DNA of 64,000 nt from Isochrysis galbana (GCA_018136815.1 CM030937.1:2779820-2843819), one strand, 5' to 3'. Positions 41,861-52,907 are shown, counted from the stretch's first letter. Translations and numbers: made by a program. The notes: generated from the sequence alone by a model not told the origin.

Positions 41861-42419
41861 CACTGACAAGATCTCAACCCAACGTATAGCACACCACTCT
41901 GGCACAACAGGGCAAGACCAACAGATAGACGGGCCCCACCCACAAGAGCAAAACCCTCCCCACCTCTTCCACCCGAATACGATTTCTCGGGAGTAGCTCG
42001 CCCCCCCCCCCCACTTCTCACACGATAAAATGTACGTAGTTTCAACGAGGAATAAGAGATAGGTGTCAACAATTGATAGAGCTGATGCCGTAGAGCGATG
42101 CTGGAATAGATGCGCAAAATAGCAGATTACATGGCGCACCTTTGACAGGCGCGTACAATGCGTTTGTCTACTCTTCATGCAGCTCTTGATGATGCTCGCC
42201 AAGCCGCTGCACATGATCCATAGTGGCTAAGGTATGGCGGCGAGGAGGTGCAAGGCAACAGTTCAGATCTTCGCACTCGCGCCTCTCCGATGGATGAACG
42301 CACTGCCAACGTGAATAGTAGTGAATTTCATCCTGCATCCACACGCCGCAAACGGTACAATGGTGCCAAAATAGCTTTACAGTTGCAACGGCCTTGCTCA
42401 AGCCCTCAGTATGAATTGC

Positions 42420-44983
42420 TCAAGCCCGCGGTATGAATGTGGCTGCAGCGCGCTCCGCGATAGCTTTGGCACGGAGGATCTCGAAGAGGAGCATTCTCCA
42501 CAATTTCAGCATGAATGGGCCGGCCTCGTCGTCGAGGACCTTGCTTAGTTCCTCCTCGATCTCTTGTGGAGAAGCGCGAGCCTGCATCTTGCCGATGACA
42601 TAGTTTACTAGTGTCGGCTGCGTGGAAAATGAGGGTAGGGGCAAGCAGTGTGAGCGACATAGTCTACTAGGATGGTGAGCGAGGAAAGTCAAGGTGGGGC
42701 GAGCCATGAGCAAGCCGCGTAAGCATCGTCGCGAGTCTAGCAGCCCACACGCAAAACGCGTCAATAGACTAGATGAGGCAGTCGACGTGAGCAAGCGTGC
42801 GAGCTAGGCGCATTCCGAGGAGTGCAGTGCACCTCGTCTTCCCCAAGGAACTCGACCATCTTCTTGCCCACCCAGGGACGGATCTTCTTTTCCGCAATGT
42901 CAGCTGCCCCAGCCACATCCCACTCCACAGGCGCTGCGAAGAGTTCGTCTCTCTGTGCGGGGATAGTCGCAATCATCGCCTTGAGCTCTTCAGCAGACGG
43001 CCCGCTAGTAGCCGCAAATGCACTAGCAGCTGCGCACGAACCCAATGGAGCCGCCCCCGCGCCCGTAGGTGGTGGGGCGGCAGGCATCGCCGTGGACGAG
43101 CTGGTGGATGGAGGCCCCGGCATCGCGCTCTCATCGTCGCCATAATCGATGGGAATGAGAGGCCGTCTCGCCTGGGTCTCCTCCTCCCCGAAACCGGTTG
43201 CCGGTTTCGCAAGAGTAGCACGCCCGCGGCCACGCCCTCCCGAGAGGCTCAGGCCGCGCCCCCGGCCAAGACCTGGAGCAGGAACGAGCGATTTAGGCGG
43301 GTCTACCCCCCTGGACGCTCCTCCAGATGCCGCAAGAGCTCGTGCTACGGCTGCCTCTCGCTCACGCGCCTCCTCTGCGGCCTTGGCCTCCGCTGCTAAG
43401 CGAATCTCCTCCGCAAGCTTTGCAGCTTTTGACACGGCCTCGGCCTCAGCGCGCGCTGCCGCCTCTCGTGCCTCTTCAGCTTCCTTTGCAGCAACTGCTG
43501 CCTGTGCCTCCGCAAGCACCCTGGCCTCCGCTTCCCGCCGCGCACGCTCTTCCTCCAGCCGCTTGCGCTCCTCTTGTTCCAGCTCGATCGCTTCTTTCTT
43601 CCGATCAAGTTCGTCTTCCTCCCTTTCTTTGCGAACCCGCCTCAAAATTTCTGTTCGGTCCCTTACGCTAACGTCTCGGCCCCTATCCTCGCGGTAGCGA
43701 TCATCTCGGCTGCGACTGTCGCGGTATCCATCGCGATCACGACCACGATCGTCCCTGCGATCACCACGGCGATCACCTCGCCGTGAGTCATCTTTGTCCC
43801 CACGATCCGCTCTTTCTCTTGCGCGACGCAGCTCCTCCTCGCGCCGCTCCCACGCCCGCTCTCGCTCGCGGAACTTCATGTCTCGATCGCGCTTTCGGCT
43901 TTCCTCGTCTTGCTCGGACTCCTCTTCTTTGTCCTGCCGATCGCGATCCCTCGAACGCGAGCGGTCTTCCTCCATCTCACGCAATGTTTGACGTTGCCCC
44001 GGATCAGCATCGCGCCCAGCCCTCCCCAGTGCGGCTGCATCCGCCCCCTCGTTTTTTGAGTGGGCATTGTTTGGCTGAGCAGCATCCAAAGAGGCTTGCG
44101 CCGGTGGTTGAGTGAGCGAACAGAGCAATTGGTCTGCGAGCGAGGCATTTTTCGACGCTTGGCTGACTTCTGGTGCTTGCGAGGCTTCCCATTTTGAGAC
44201 GATCTCAGCAATTCGTAGAGAGGCTGCTGGATCTGCTTCCTCGTCGTTGCCGATCAGGGTTTCACTTGTGTCGCCTCCAGCAGCGGGTGCTTGCGCAGCG
44301 GCCTCTTTCCTAGCAGCCAGCACGCTATTCCTGGCGAACTCATAGTCCCGCAGGAAGTCCTGCGTCTTTTGATCGACCTTGAGCAAGAGTTCAGCTCCTG
44401 CTAGTCGGATAGTCTTCAAAAGCCGTAGTGCGCGCAGCACGCCCTCGCCGGTGGCAAAGTCGCAAAATCCGAATGGCTTGGGCTTGCCTGAGTCTAAATC
44501 CACTGTGCGCTTCCACTTGACGATGGAGCCACAGCAGCCGAGGAGCTCGGTGAGGGTCTCGTCCTCGACGGAAGGCGGGATCTTGCCAACATACAGCGTG
44601 CACACGCGCTCAGCCGGCATCCGCGTGGGTGGAGGCGCTGACGTTGGAGGGGCTGGCCCAGGGGGTGGCCGTGGCATCGGCATGCCGGCCATCGGAGGCG
44701 GAATAGCGCCGTGCATCATGTGCGGAGGCGGGTGCGGCGGATAGCCTGGAGGGGGCATACCCAGTGGGAGCATGCCCGGTGGCGCCATACCAGGGTGCGG
44801 CATGCCCGGCGGCAGCATGCCCGGCGGTAGCATTCCAGGGTGCGGCGGCATGCCTGGATGTCCCATCCCGTGCGGCAGCATGCCTGGAGGAGGCATACCC
44901 GGATGCATTCCTGGGCGCATGCCCAGATGTGGTGGCATGCCAGGCGGACGAGCACCATAGGGAGGCGGGTGGCCCGGCCACAT
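42420..44983 (-). CDS. RBM25: RNA-binding protein 25 (RBM25) homologue, splicing factor (2 exons)
   Basis: Exons 44983-42833 and 42617-42420 (minus), phase 0, GT-AG intron, 782 residues. RBM25 is a U1-snRNP-associated SR-like factor that promotes 5' splice site choice. Domains in order: a Pro/Gly/Met repeat region 1-125 built on [10 protein letters not shown] units; RRM ~127-203 (RNP2 [11 protein letters not shown]1-like KPFGFCDF); a long charged RE/RD/RS region ([20 protein letters not shown]) and an E/R/A coiled stretch; [11 protein letters not shown]; and a PWI domain at the end. The PWI is split by the intron ([20 protein letters not shown] | [11 protein letters not shown] ... [20 protein letters not shown]), so only splicing completes it. 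The start is the ATG before WPGHPPP; upstream in-frame sequence is G/C repeat. Confidence 0.93.
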
Positions 44984-45435
44984 GGCCGCGCAGGCAAGGA
45001 GGGCTTGAGAGCGTCGGACGCAAGAAGTCGGCTGTCGGTCGAGAGCGGACGCCGAGCCGGCCCTCGCCTCGCCCTCCCTTCTCCTTGCCTCCTTTCCCTC
45101 TTGCCCTCCTCCTCTCCCCGGCGAGGAGGGAAGCGGAACCGAGGGGGGCGCGCGGCGCTTGCCGACTCGTGTGCGTGGTGCACGCGCGGCGCCCGCGCCG
45201 GGGAAGAGGGGGGGGGGGGGGGAGAAGGAGGGGGGGGGGGGGAAGAGGCGCGAGGGTACGATTGGTGCCACGATACCGGCGGGGGGGGAGGCTGCGCTCA
45301 CGCGATGGGAGGGAAGAGGGAGGGGAGGAGAAGTGCGGAGAGGGGCGGGGCGCCGCAACAAGAAAACTGGCGGGGGATACCCTACCGGCCGCCGCCCCTC
45401 GCTCCCGCCGTCCCCCCCCCCCGCACCTCTCCTCG
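44984..45435. promoter_or_regulatory. Bidirectional promoter region between RBM25 and kinase-like gene
   Basis: About 450 bp separates two divergent starts. It is extremely G-rich on the plus strand, with repeated AGGGGGG and GGGAGGAGA blocks and two long G-runs around 45,210-45,241. No TATA-like element was seen. A shared, CpG/G-rich promoter is inferred from geometry only. Confidence 0.4.
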
Positions 45436-47057
45436 ATGCCTGGCGAGCCGAGCAAGCTCGAGCTCGCATTTGCCGCTTGCGCGACGCCACGCACGCGCGA
45501 TGGCGTGCTACGCTCTCCCGCCGATTGGCTCGACCTTGGCGCCCTGCTGCATCAAGAGGGGCTGCTCACGGCAGATGAGGTCCAGCATGTGGGCGAGAGA
45601 CTGCAGCAATACCCCGTCTCCATCGAGCGGCTTAGGATTGAGTTCGCGCGACAGCTGCCCGAGGCGAGTGCTCTCGACGCTTGCTTCGCCGACGCTGCTG
45701 CACGTGTGCGCGCACTCGGACCATTGTTGGCTCAGTGGGAGCTGCAGCGCATGTCGCAAGTCCAGACGCGACAGCTGCTATCGCTGCTTGAGGAGCTGGA
45801 CGAACGGCTGCGCGGAGCCTCCAGCAAACTGGCCGCATGGTACAGCGAATTTTCCTCGGATCTTGGCGCCGAGTCCATGCGCTCCGTCTTCTGGGACTCA
45901 CTCGATCCGGTGTGCTCACCCTTCCAGCCAGCCCGCATGCAATCCACACAGCCCGGTGCTTGCCTCGCAAGACCTCCACCCACATTATGCCCAACTGCTG
46001 CCCACATCGGCCACGGCAGGCAGCGGCTGCGCCTTATTCCGCGCATGCGTTCCAGCGCGAAATGGCCGTTGAAATTGAGAGGCGTCGCTTGAAGCGTAAA
46101 ATACAAGCGGTGCGGCCAACAAAGACGCCACCACGCATCGAGCCCTCCAAAATTGAACACCACATCTGCACTTCAGTTGATGGCCCTGTTCGCGTAGAGA
46201 TGATCGTTGCGCCACATAGCGGTGTGCCTATTCAAAGTCTTCGTAGAATCATCTCTCGGGTGGAAGCACAACGCCAACTGGTCCTCTCGCCGCATATTCC
46301 AGATGTCCTCGCAGTGGAGCATGTCGCCCCACCTGCAACGTGTGCAGTACCATCGTCCCGCTGGATGTTTGAGTTGATAGAGGCGCCGCCGCTTAGAAAG
46401 CTCCGAGACCATTGCGGCGCGATCGGTGAGAAATCTGAGTTGCACCGGCACTGGAGACGTGGCGTGGTGGAGGCGCTTTTGCACATCTCAGCACAGTGTA
46501 CCTTTCTTCTTCGCGCCCCCGTCTCTCTTGCCAATGTGCGTGCTGCAGATGGTGGCGAGAGAATCGTGCTGACGGGCCTTGAATTTGGCGAAGAATTCCC
46601 AGAGATAGCCGGGCGGGACGACGCGATGAATGAATCATCCAAGACAGCTCCCGATAATGTTCGTGACTGGACCACTTGTTCGGCTGGCGTACAAACGACG
46701 AGGACGGCTGATGCAGTTGAGGTGTATGACTTGCAAGCCGAGCGCGATGCTTATCTTGTCCGAGATGCCGTGGCGATTATCAATGAGCTGCTACCCTCCA
46801 CTGCGGAAGAAGCGGCCGCAGCTGTCGCCGCTCTTCGTGGTGAGGCAGGCATAGATCTGCGTGCCCTTCCGGAGCTTAGGTCAAAGGAGCTGCGAGCATT
46901 ATGCAACGCCGCCACAGGACGCCATCTGCCCACCCTCCGACAGCTCCTCTCCCACCCTTACTTTGAACCGCTCACGACCTCAGAGAAACTCGCTGTTGAA
47001 CCCCAGTATCAGCGTTGGAGGGAAGTTGGAGCCCACCGGCAAGCTGCCAGTGCATGA
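45436..47057 (+). CDS. Degenerate protein-kinase-like protein (2 exons)
   Basis: Exons 45436-45909 and 46056-47057 join CCG|CGC in phase 0 (GT-AG), 491 residues. The frame changes between the halves, so an intron (or an error) is required. I do not recognise a family with confidence. The N-terminal half is helical ([40 protein letters not shown]). The C-terminal half starts [17 protein letters not shown], includes [20 protein letters not shown] (hinge-like) and ends with [12 protein letters not shown] and [20 protein letters not shown], which resembles the last helices of a kinase C-lobe (xRPTxxxLLxHPFF). HRD and DFG motifs are absent, so if it is a kinase fold it is inactive. It shares a promoter region with RBM25. 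Confidence 0.55.
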
Positions 47058-47546
47058 TATTGAGATCTCGAGGCTGAATACGGCGCACCCGCATGGAACG
47101 ATGGAGGGATGACGTGAGAGGCGTCGCCACCCTACCAAAAGTGTGTGCAAGCGCGCTAGACCCCGTGCGGTCGCAGAAGTGGTGGGTCTGCCACCCTGGC
47201 TACGTGGTATAAATGTTCACAAGCCCGTCGTTGTCACGCCGCGCCATGCTCCCCTCAAACCCGCATGGGCTCTTCAAGGACTATTCAAGCTTTACTATTC
47301 ATATTCAGGCTTGGGCGCTATCTATTTAAAGCTTGAATAGTGCACATTTTCAGTACGAGAAGAAGCGCCTGTGGCGGTTCTCCATGTCTGGGAATACAGG
47401 TACAGGTGGAGGGAACGGGTGGGTAACGAAGCAGCAACATGCTGTCGTGGATATAGGGAGCCTCACCATGCCGCACGCTCTATCTTTAGAGCGTGTCCTC
47501 TCTCCGCGCCCTGCCTCCTTCCCCTCTGCTCCGCCACGCTTTCTAT
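47058..47546. other. Intergenic region, nothing recognised
   Basis: A GCTTGAATAG/CTATTCAAGC-type inverted pair lies near 47,280-47,340, possibly a 3'-end hairpin. No gene or named repeat is otherwise visible. Confidence 0.4.
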
Positions 47547-47786
47547 TAGCCCGGTCACTCACTCATTTTAACCACTATTTCCCACCTCCCGATTGTATTT
47601 CGCGCACCGTCTTCGAAGGCCTGCAATTCGGTATTTTTCGAAAATTTCCCCGGAGAACCCCCAATTTCCAATTTTTTGCTGATCCATCCTACCGGAACCT
47701 ATAGGGAGCTTATTTAGCCCTTCATTTACCCTTTACCCATTGCAGCTGGTGCCCTCCGCATCCCCAATAAGTGAGTGACCGGGCTA
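47547..47786. mobile_element. 240-bp terminal-inverted-repeat element (MITE-like)
   Basis: TAGCCCGGTCACTCACT at 47547-47563 and its perfect reverse complement at 47770-47786 form 17-bp terminal repeats. If the outer TA is a target duplication, the element is Tc1/mariner-like in habit (inference). The interior (GGCCTGCAATTCGGTATTTT, GAACCTATAGGGAGCTTATT, TGGTGCCCTCCGCA) recurs at 61,596-61,758 with the right end only. Isolated ends are at 11,700-11,742 and 56,412-56,428. No coding capacity. Confidence 0.85.
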
Positions 47787-47884
47787 TCAGCCACTCCTTC
47801 GTGCAACACACCTTCTTACCGGCTGCTGCCGCCTGCACCGCTTCCTCTACCCCTGCCACCTTCGCATCGCACAGAGGGCACAGC

Positions 47885-47960
47885 CAAGGTGTCGTTCCGT
47901 CAATTGTGGGACATCAGTCGAATTGAGCGATCGAATGTCCACAGTTGTAAATCGTAGTAT
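47885..47960 (+). repeat. Family B repeat, 5' part
   Basis: GTGTCGTTCCGTCAATTGTG through CGAATTGAGCGATCGAATGT and CCACAGTTGTA, nearly identical to the start of the 38.5 kb copy; the hairpin end is missing. Confidence 0.8.
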
Positions 47961-48520
47961 TTTATAATAATAGACTAGCGTAACAACTTTTTTTCTATGC
48001 TCCCTCCCTCCCCCCCGACCCACCGATCGTCCCCAGAGAGCATTGGAGGAATTATTGAGACTAAAAGAAAACAAGCACTCAGAGTGAGCTGTGGTGCTGT
48101 GCGAGCGGGCGCGCGATCGGAAAGTCGCGACTTTGCGGATGTTTTGTTTTAATGACGTCGATAGTAATTTTCCATTATGTTGCGATACCATGGTAGCTGT
48201 TGAACATCTCAACCATCTTCCTCCATTTCAAATATTATTTGTGCATCATCATACAACTCAGTATCTAGCCGTGGCTGTCCGAACTCTTGCTCCATCTCTA
48301 GTATTTCAGCCACTCTTTCCAATTTCCGTCTCTTGAACTCTTGGATGACCAAGGCATTTATCGGGTAAGGGTTGGACCCTCGAAAGGCGAAGTGATACAT
48401 TTCTTTTTATCCATTGGAGAAAAAAAATGTAGGCCGTCCACGCCGTCGAGATTTGACATCGTACATCGTCGCCTGCCAGCAGAACGACATCGACAATGTG
48501 GGGCATCAGTGCGGTTTAAG

Positions 48521-49363
48521 TAGGGGTTGGCAGAAATATCCACGAAAATCTACCTAAATATCCATCAAAAATATCCGCCAAGTATCCAAGCGAACAGCCT
48601 AAATATCCACAAAAATATCCGATGTACGATATCCGCCACGCGCGGCTCTATGTATATAGTATCACATATTGCATCATGTTATGGGCTATTATGCTATCAT
48701 ATGATCATATGTGTCCATCTATCCATCGCTATTTGCCACCCACCCACATCCCTCATCTCCACACTCCACACATCCCACATCACTCACACTTCTTGCTTGT
48801 TGCGGTTGTGTCGCAACATCACGGACGCCTCCACTTGGTCTGCTAGAGACGCATCACGATTCGAACCAAACACACACGTGAGCAATGAAAACACACGCTC
48901 ACAAGCAGCCGAATTGGGACTCAGACAAAAGGCTATCCTGGCCAAGAGGGCCCACGTGGGAAAGATTGTGCGGTGCGTTGCCCACCACTTGAGCACCGAC
49001 TGCGAGAAAGCCTTAACATCGCCGCGGTCATACACGACGGCTGCTCGCGCTCCTCCTCCGCGTCTCGGTCTTCTCAGCTCTCGTCCGTCTTTTATCACAG
49101 TATTAAGGCCTTTTATCAAAGTATCACAGCAGCCACGAAGCCGCATACTCGGGGTCAGGCGTCGGGTTTGCCCCGGCAAAAAAAAGGCTTCGCGCGCATT
49201 CACGTAACCACTTTCGCGCGCTAAATAGTGGTTACAATGGTTTTATTTTTGCGTTCAGCCCATCCGGCCCCCTAAATATCCGCCAAATATCCATGGATAT
49301 CCATTCGGCCAAAAGCGGCCTAAATATCCGGGAGATATATCCGGACATGTCTGCCAACCCCTA
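48521..49363 (-). mobile_element. hAT-family DNA transposon, internally deleted
   Basis: Ends TAGGGGTTGGCAGA (48521-48534) and TCTGCCAACCCCTA (49350-49363) are perfect 14-bp inverted repeats flanked by an exact 8-bp target duplication, GGTTTAAG (48513-48520 and 49364-49371), as hAT elements make. Both ends are lined with AAATATCC motifs, likely subterminal transposase-binding sites. Inside, minus strand 49,203-48,784 encodes the end of a hAT transposase: LKWWATHRTIFPTWALLARI, then FCLSPNSAACERVFSLLTCV, then SLADQVEASVMLRHN, the C-terminal dimerisation motif. The catalytic and DNA-binding parts are missing, so it is non-autonomous. The clean duplication suggests a fairly young insertion. Confidence 0.92.
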
Positions 49364-49492
49364 GGTTTAAGAGATATTCACATGGAGAACCTGTGATGAC
49401 TTGCAGTTACATCGGTGCACGCCGTGCATGGGCACGGCGCGATGTGCATCGGCCCCCCCCCGCGGAGACGCCGTGCGTGCGCATGCCAACTT
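49364..49492 (+). repeat. Family B repeat, 3' half separated by the hAT insertion
   Basis: Continues a family B copy that begins at about 48,470 (GACAATGTGGGGCATCAGTG): after the hAT come ACCTGTGATGACTTGCAGTT and the hairpin module GTGCACGCCGTGCATGGGCA ... GCCGTGCGTGCGCAT. Confidence 0.8.
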
Positions 49493-49505
49493 TCCCCCTC
49501 TGCGT

Positions 49506-49757
49506 ACCCATGTACCCATGGGCCGTGGGTGTGGAGACTTCCGCGTGGATCTGGCCAAAGAACGCTACCCGTCGATGTGGGCACTCATCAAGCTATACAT
49601 GGGCCGTTGGTGCAAGGCAACCCTCATGCTCGTCGGCGACTACTCCGACGAGTACGACAGGATCCCCAAAACCAAGTACATTGGAGACGAGGCCGCCGTC
49701 GCGTACCTCTGCATGGAATACATCATTGTCGAGTCGAGCGGAGCCGGAGGGCTCTGA
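49506..49757 (+). CDS. Hypothetical coding exon or gene fragment
   Basis: The frame reads PMGRGCGDFRVDLAKERYPS, MWALIKLYMGRWCKATLMLV, GDYSDEYDRIPKTKYIGDEA, AVAYLCMEYIIVE and ends at TGA. It is well mixed in composition and looks like real protein, but I do not recognise it. Immediately 5' lies the hairpin end of a family B repeat, so any upstream exon has been displaced; the 5' limit is arbitrary. Possibly the 3' end of a host gene broken by repeats. Confidence 0.35.
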   Translation, partial: THVPMGRGCGDFRVDLAKERYPSMWALIKLYMGRWCKATLMLVGDYSDEYDRIPKTKYIGDEAAVAYLCMEYIIVESSGAGGL

Positions 49758-50094
49758 GCCACTCCGTCGCGAGCAGCACCGGCGGCTAGCGCGGCGCTTT
49801 GGCCCTCCTCCCCACCGGGAGTCGGGTGAATGAAATTCTGGACTGGGTCGGGCAACCCCATTTGGGTGTCTGGACGGGGAACGAACGGCGAACGAAGGGC
49901 TGTGGGGCGGCGAGGCGCTCCTAGCGGCCCTAGTGTGTTGGGTTTTAAGAGATTGTTAGACCTACAAAGAACTCTTCCCTCAGGGAGGGAGCCTAGGCTG
50001 CTTGAGTGCAGCGACGCAGCGAACAACGACGGACAACGAAGCTGAGAACAACAGGTTACACCGACTCACGAACATACCGGAATCATTCACCTAA

Positions 50095-52344
50095 ACCAAG
50101 CAAATTATCAAGCAACCGCGACCCCAAATCACCGATAACTCAAACACGTCGCGAGAGACGGAGAGAGAGAGCGAGAGAGAGAGAGACTCCGCAGCGACGG
50201 CCGGAGCGTGTCTCCGTTGTAACTTCCCACGTAGCGGAGAGTCCGAAGGGGAGCGTCATGTCGCGCGACCACGGCGATCACTTTGGATACAGATCGCGAC
50301 GAGATATCTTCACGACAGAGGAAATCTTGCCGTTGAGCGTGAACCTTCTAGACGCTTCTAACGAACAACCCTGAGTAGCAACCAAGGGGAAGAAACACCA
50401 AAGGGGCCAAGGCTTGCATGTAACTTGCATCAAGGGGAAAGATTCCCTCACCTAGGAAGCGAACCTACACCGATCTCCAAGGGGAGATGGCAAATTAAAC
50501 CTCAAATCTCGAGCGGATAGAGCAACCGACTCGCTCGCCAAAACCTTGACCGAGAAGAAAGAAGCAAGGACCTACAAGCCAAGGGTAGCGGACCTAGGGA
50601 ATGTGAGAGGAAATTTCCGAACGCCAACGCCAAACGCCGAACGCGGGAAGGCAACGAAACCCTAACCAGGCCAAGCAGAACCTACGAAGAACAGGCCTCA
50701 TGTCGGTACGGCTCTGTACTCGACAAATCAGTCCCGGTGAGCTCCAGAATACGCGAAACAAGAACCGAACAAAGATTCGAACCGGCGTCGGTTCGAAGCT
50801 GCCTAGGGACTCCATAACGCGTCACAATCAAGCGGATGAACATGTCCAAGGCCATCTCCGACGAGGGATCCCCATTCGACGGCTCAGCCTCAAACCATCG
50901 AGTGAGCGAGTCGATGAAGACGACCAGCTTGTCGTAACCCGAGACTCCAGGCACGAAGTTGTGAGTGGGAGCCAGCGAGAGCACGTCGCAGTAGACCACA
51001 TCAAAGGGGTAGGTACCCACGGAGAGACCGGAGGGCGACGCTAGAGCCCTAGGTAGCGGCTTGGCGAGGGTGCACTCGTGGCATTCCCGGACGTAGGATG
51101 CAACGTCGGAAGACATGCCCGGCCAGTATACCCGAGTACGAAGAAGACCAGACATACGAGAAACTCCGAGGTGACCGGAGCGATCGTGGTAGGCGAAAAG
51201 GTAGCGAGACCGCAAGGAGGGCGGAACATAGAGCACTAGCGAGTCCGGGTCGGTGGAGTCAGGAACGGTGCGATAGTAGACGAGCCCATCGTGAACGACG
51301 AAACGGCGAAACATCTTGGATTGCTGAGCGGGAACAGGAGCGACAGAACTGGAACACGAATCATCTTCGGCAATGGGGCCTGAGGCGGCGGCCTGCGGAG
51401 GCGACCCTTGGCCTGATGGCTCGTGGTTGGCCGTCTCTCCTGAGCCTAGGAGTGGCTCTACGAACGGATCTTCCGCCAGGGCCGCTTTCATCTCTTCGGA
51501 AGTCGGCGTACCCGGGGCCAAATAACTAGACTGGATGGCGGGCCCGGAATCGGAGGCTCGACGGAGGCGGCTAACATTTGGAGCTCGCGGGTAGGGGCGC
51601 GGGCAGCTTCAGTAGACTTGGCGGCCGAGGAACAACCAACCACGGCGATCCGGTGGATGGCCTCGGCAGTAGAATTCAGGGGGAGGGGGTCGTCGCCCTG
51701 AAGTTTCGGTGGGCTAGACCTGAAGGGGGTTGGCCCACCAAGCAAATTATCAAGCAACCGCGACCCCAAATCACCGATAACTCAAACACGTCGCGAGAGA
51801 CGGAGAGAGAGAGCGAGAGAGAGAGAGAGAGACTCCGCAGCGACGGCCGGAGCGTGTCTCCGTTGTAACTTCCCACGTAGCGGAGAGTCCGAAGGGGAGC
51901 GTCATGTCGCGCGACCACGGCGATCACTTTGGATACAGATCGCGACGAGATATCTTCACGACAGAGGAAATCTTGCCGTTGAGCGTGAACCTTCTAGACG
52001 CTTCTAACGAACAACCCTGAGTAGCAACCAAGGGGAAGAAACACCAAAGGGGCCAAGGCTTGCATGTAACTTGCATCAAGGGGAAAGATTCCCTCACCTA
52101 GGAAGCGAACCTACACCGATCTCCAAGGGGAGATGGCAAATTAAACCTCAAATCTCGAGCGGATAGAGCAACCGACTCGCTCGCCAAAACCTTGACCGAG
52201 AAGAAAGAAGCAAGGACCTACAAGCCAAGGGTAGCGGACCTAGGGAATGTGAGAGGAAATTTCCGAACGCCAACGCCAAACGCCGAACGCGGGAAGGCAA
52301 CGAAACCCTAACCAGGCCAAGCAGAACCTACGAAGAACAGGCCT
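50095..52344 (-). mobile_element. Ty3/gypsy-type LTR retrotransposon fossil, incomplete
   Basis: Two ~605-bp direct repeats (50,095-50,698 and 51,737-52,344) flank ~1.04 kb of interior. The repeats look nearly identical, differing mainly by a GA-repeat length, so they are young. The interior, read on the minus strand, carries integrase sequence: the H2C2 zinc-binding segment and the start of the catalytic core, in Ty3/gypsy style. Protease, reverse transcriptase and RNase H parts are absent, so the element is broken. The direct repeats occupy the place of LTRs but do not show the usual TG...CA ends, so a local duplication of a larger element is the alternative. Confidence 0.7.
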
Positions 52345-52607
52345 GGACGACAACGAAAGTGAGCAGGTCCCAAGAAAGAACCGGAACCCAACAAGAAACG
52401 ACAAGCCTTGCAAGAAGCTAAACAAGCCTTCACAAGGTAACTCGAGAGCCTGAGACAAGCGCGCAGCGAGTGACAGGCGACCTGGCTCCTTTGGGTCAAG
52501 ATTACCCGAAAGGAGGAAACCCGGAATCTAGACCTGACAGACAGGCTAGAAGGAACGAAACGAGAACTCGAATTCTAGATCGCTAGGGACGAACCCTACC
52601 AACCTAG

Positions 52608-52907
52608 ATGTACCTGAGCTTCACCGTGTGGCCGCACGGCGAAGGACCTGGAAACAAGAGCCTGGAAATCGCATCATCTAGGATGAATGCGACAATCATG
52701 GCGGTCGCGTACGCTGAAACGGATCCAATGGTGGAAGTGCACCGAGCAGCAGGCAAACTCTTCATGCGGGACAGGAAGGCCGTCCTTGCACGCGTCACGG
52801 AGCTCGCCACCCAAGATCAGCCAAGCGACATCGTCGCCCAGCAGAACCACATCGAGGAAGAGGGATGTGAGAAAAAAAAGAAGAAGATGAAAACTCAGCC
52901 CGCGTAG
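52608..52907 (+). CDS. Hypothetical 99-residue protein
   Basis: ATG at 52608 opens a frame ending TAG at 52905. It includes SLEIASSRMNATIMAVAYAE, TDPMVEVHRAAGKLFMRDRK and AVLARVTELATQDQPSDIVA, with a Lys-rich end (EKKKKKMKTQPA). The helix pattern looks genuine but no family is recognised. It sits just downstream of the retroelement repeats, so it may be a fragment. The Lys run could mark a nuclear protein or simply an A-rich end. Confidence 0.3.
   Translation: MYLSFTVWPHGEGPGNKSLEIASSRMNATIMAVAYAETDPMVEVHRAAGKLFMRDRKAVLARVTELATQDQPSDIVAQQNHIEEEGCEKKKKKMKTQPA

Larger units (their letters stand above)
40684..42419. other. Intergenic region with alternating CG/TG tract and repeats
   Basis: 40,790-40,970 is rich in TCTGCGCG units and alternating purine-pyrimidine runs. 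41,219 has a B-box-like GGTTCGAATCTC before a T-run. 41,406-41,451 and 41,488-41,533 are direct repeats. 41,580-41,860 is a dispersed repeat. 42,168-42,401 (minus) is a 78-codon Cys/His-containing frame just past the RBM25 stop, probably its 3' UTR. Confidence 0.5.

Noticed and set aside
42168-42401. 78-codon minus frame with Cys/His pairs directly after RBM25
   Set aside because: Starts 19 bp past the RBM25 stop on the same strand, has no own promoter and does not match a zinc finger pattern; more likely 3' UTR.
44764-45435. Plus-strand open frame antisense to the RBM25 N-terminus
   Set aside because: It is the mirror of the PGMPP repeat; only the part from ATG 45436 onward looks like protein.
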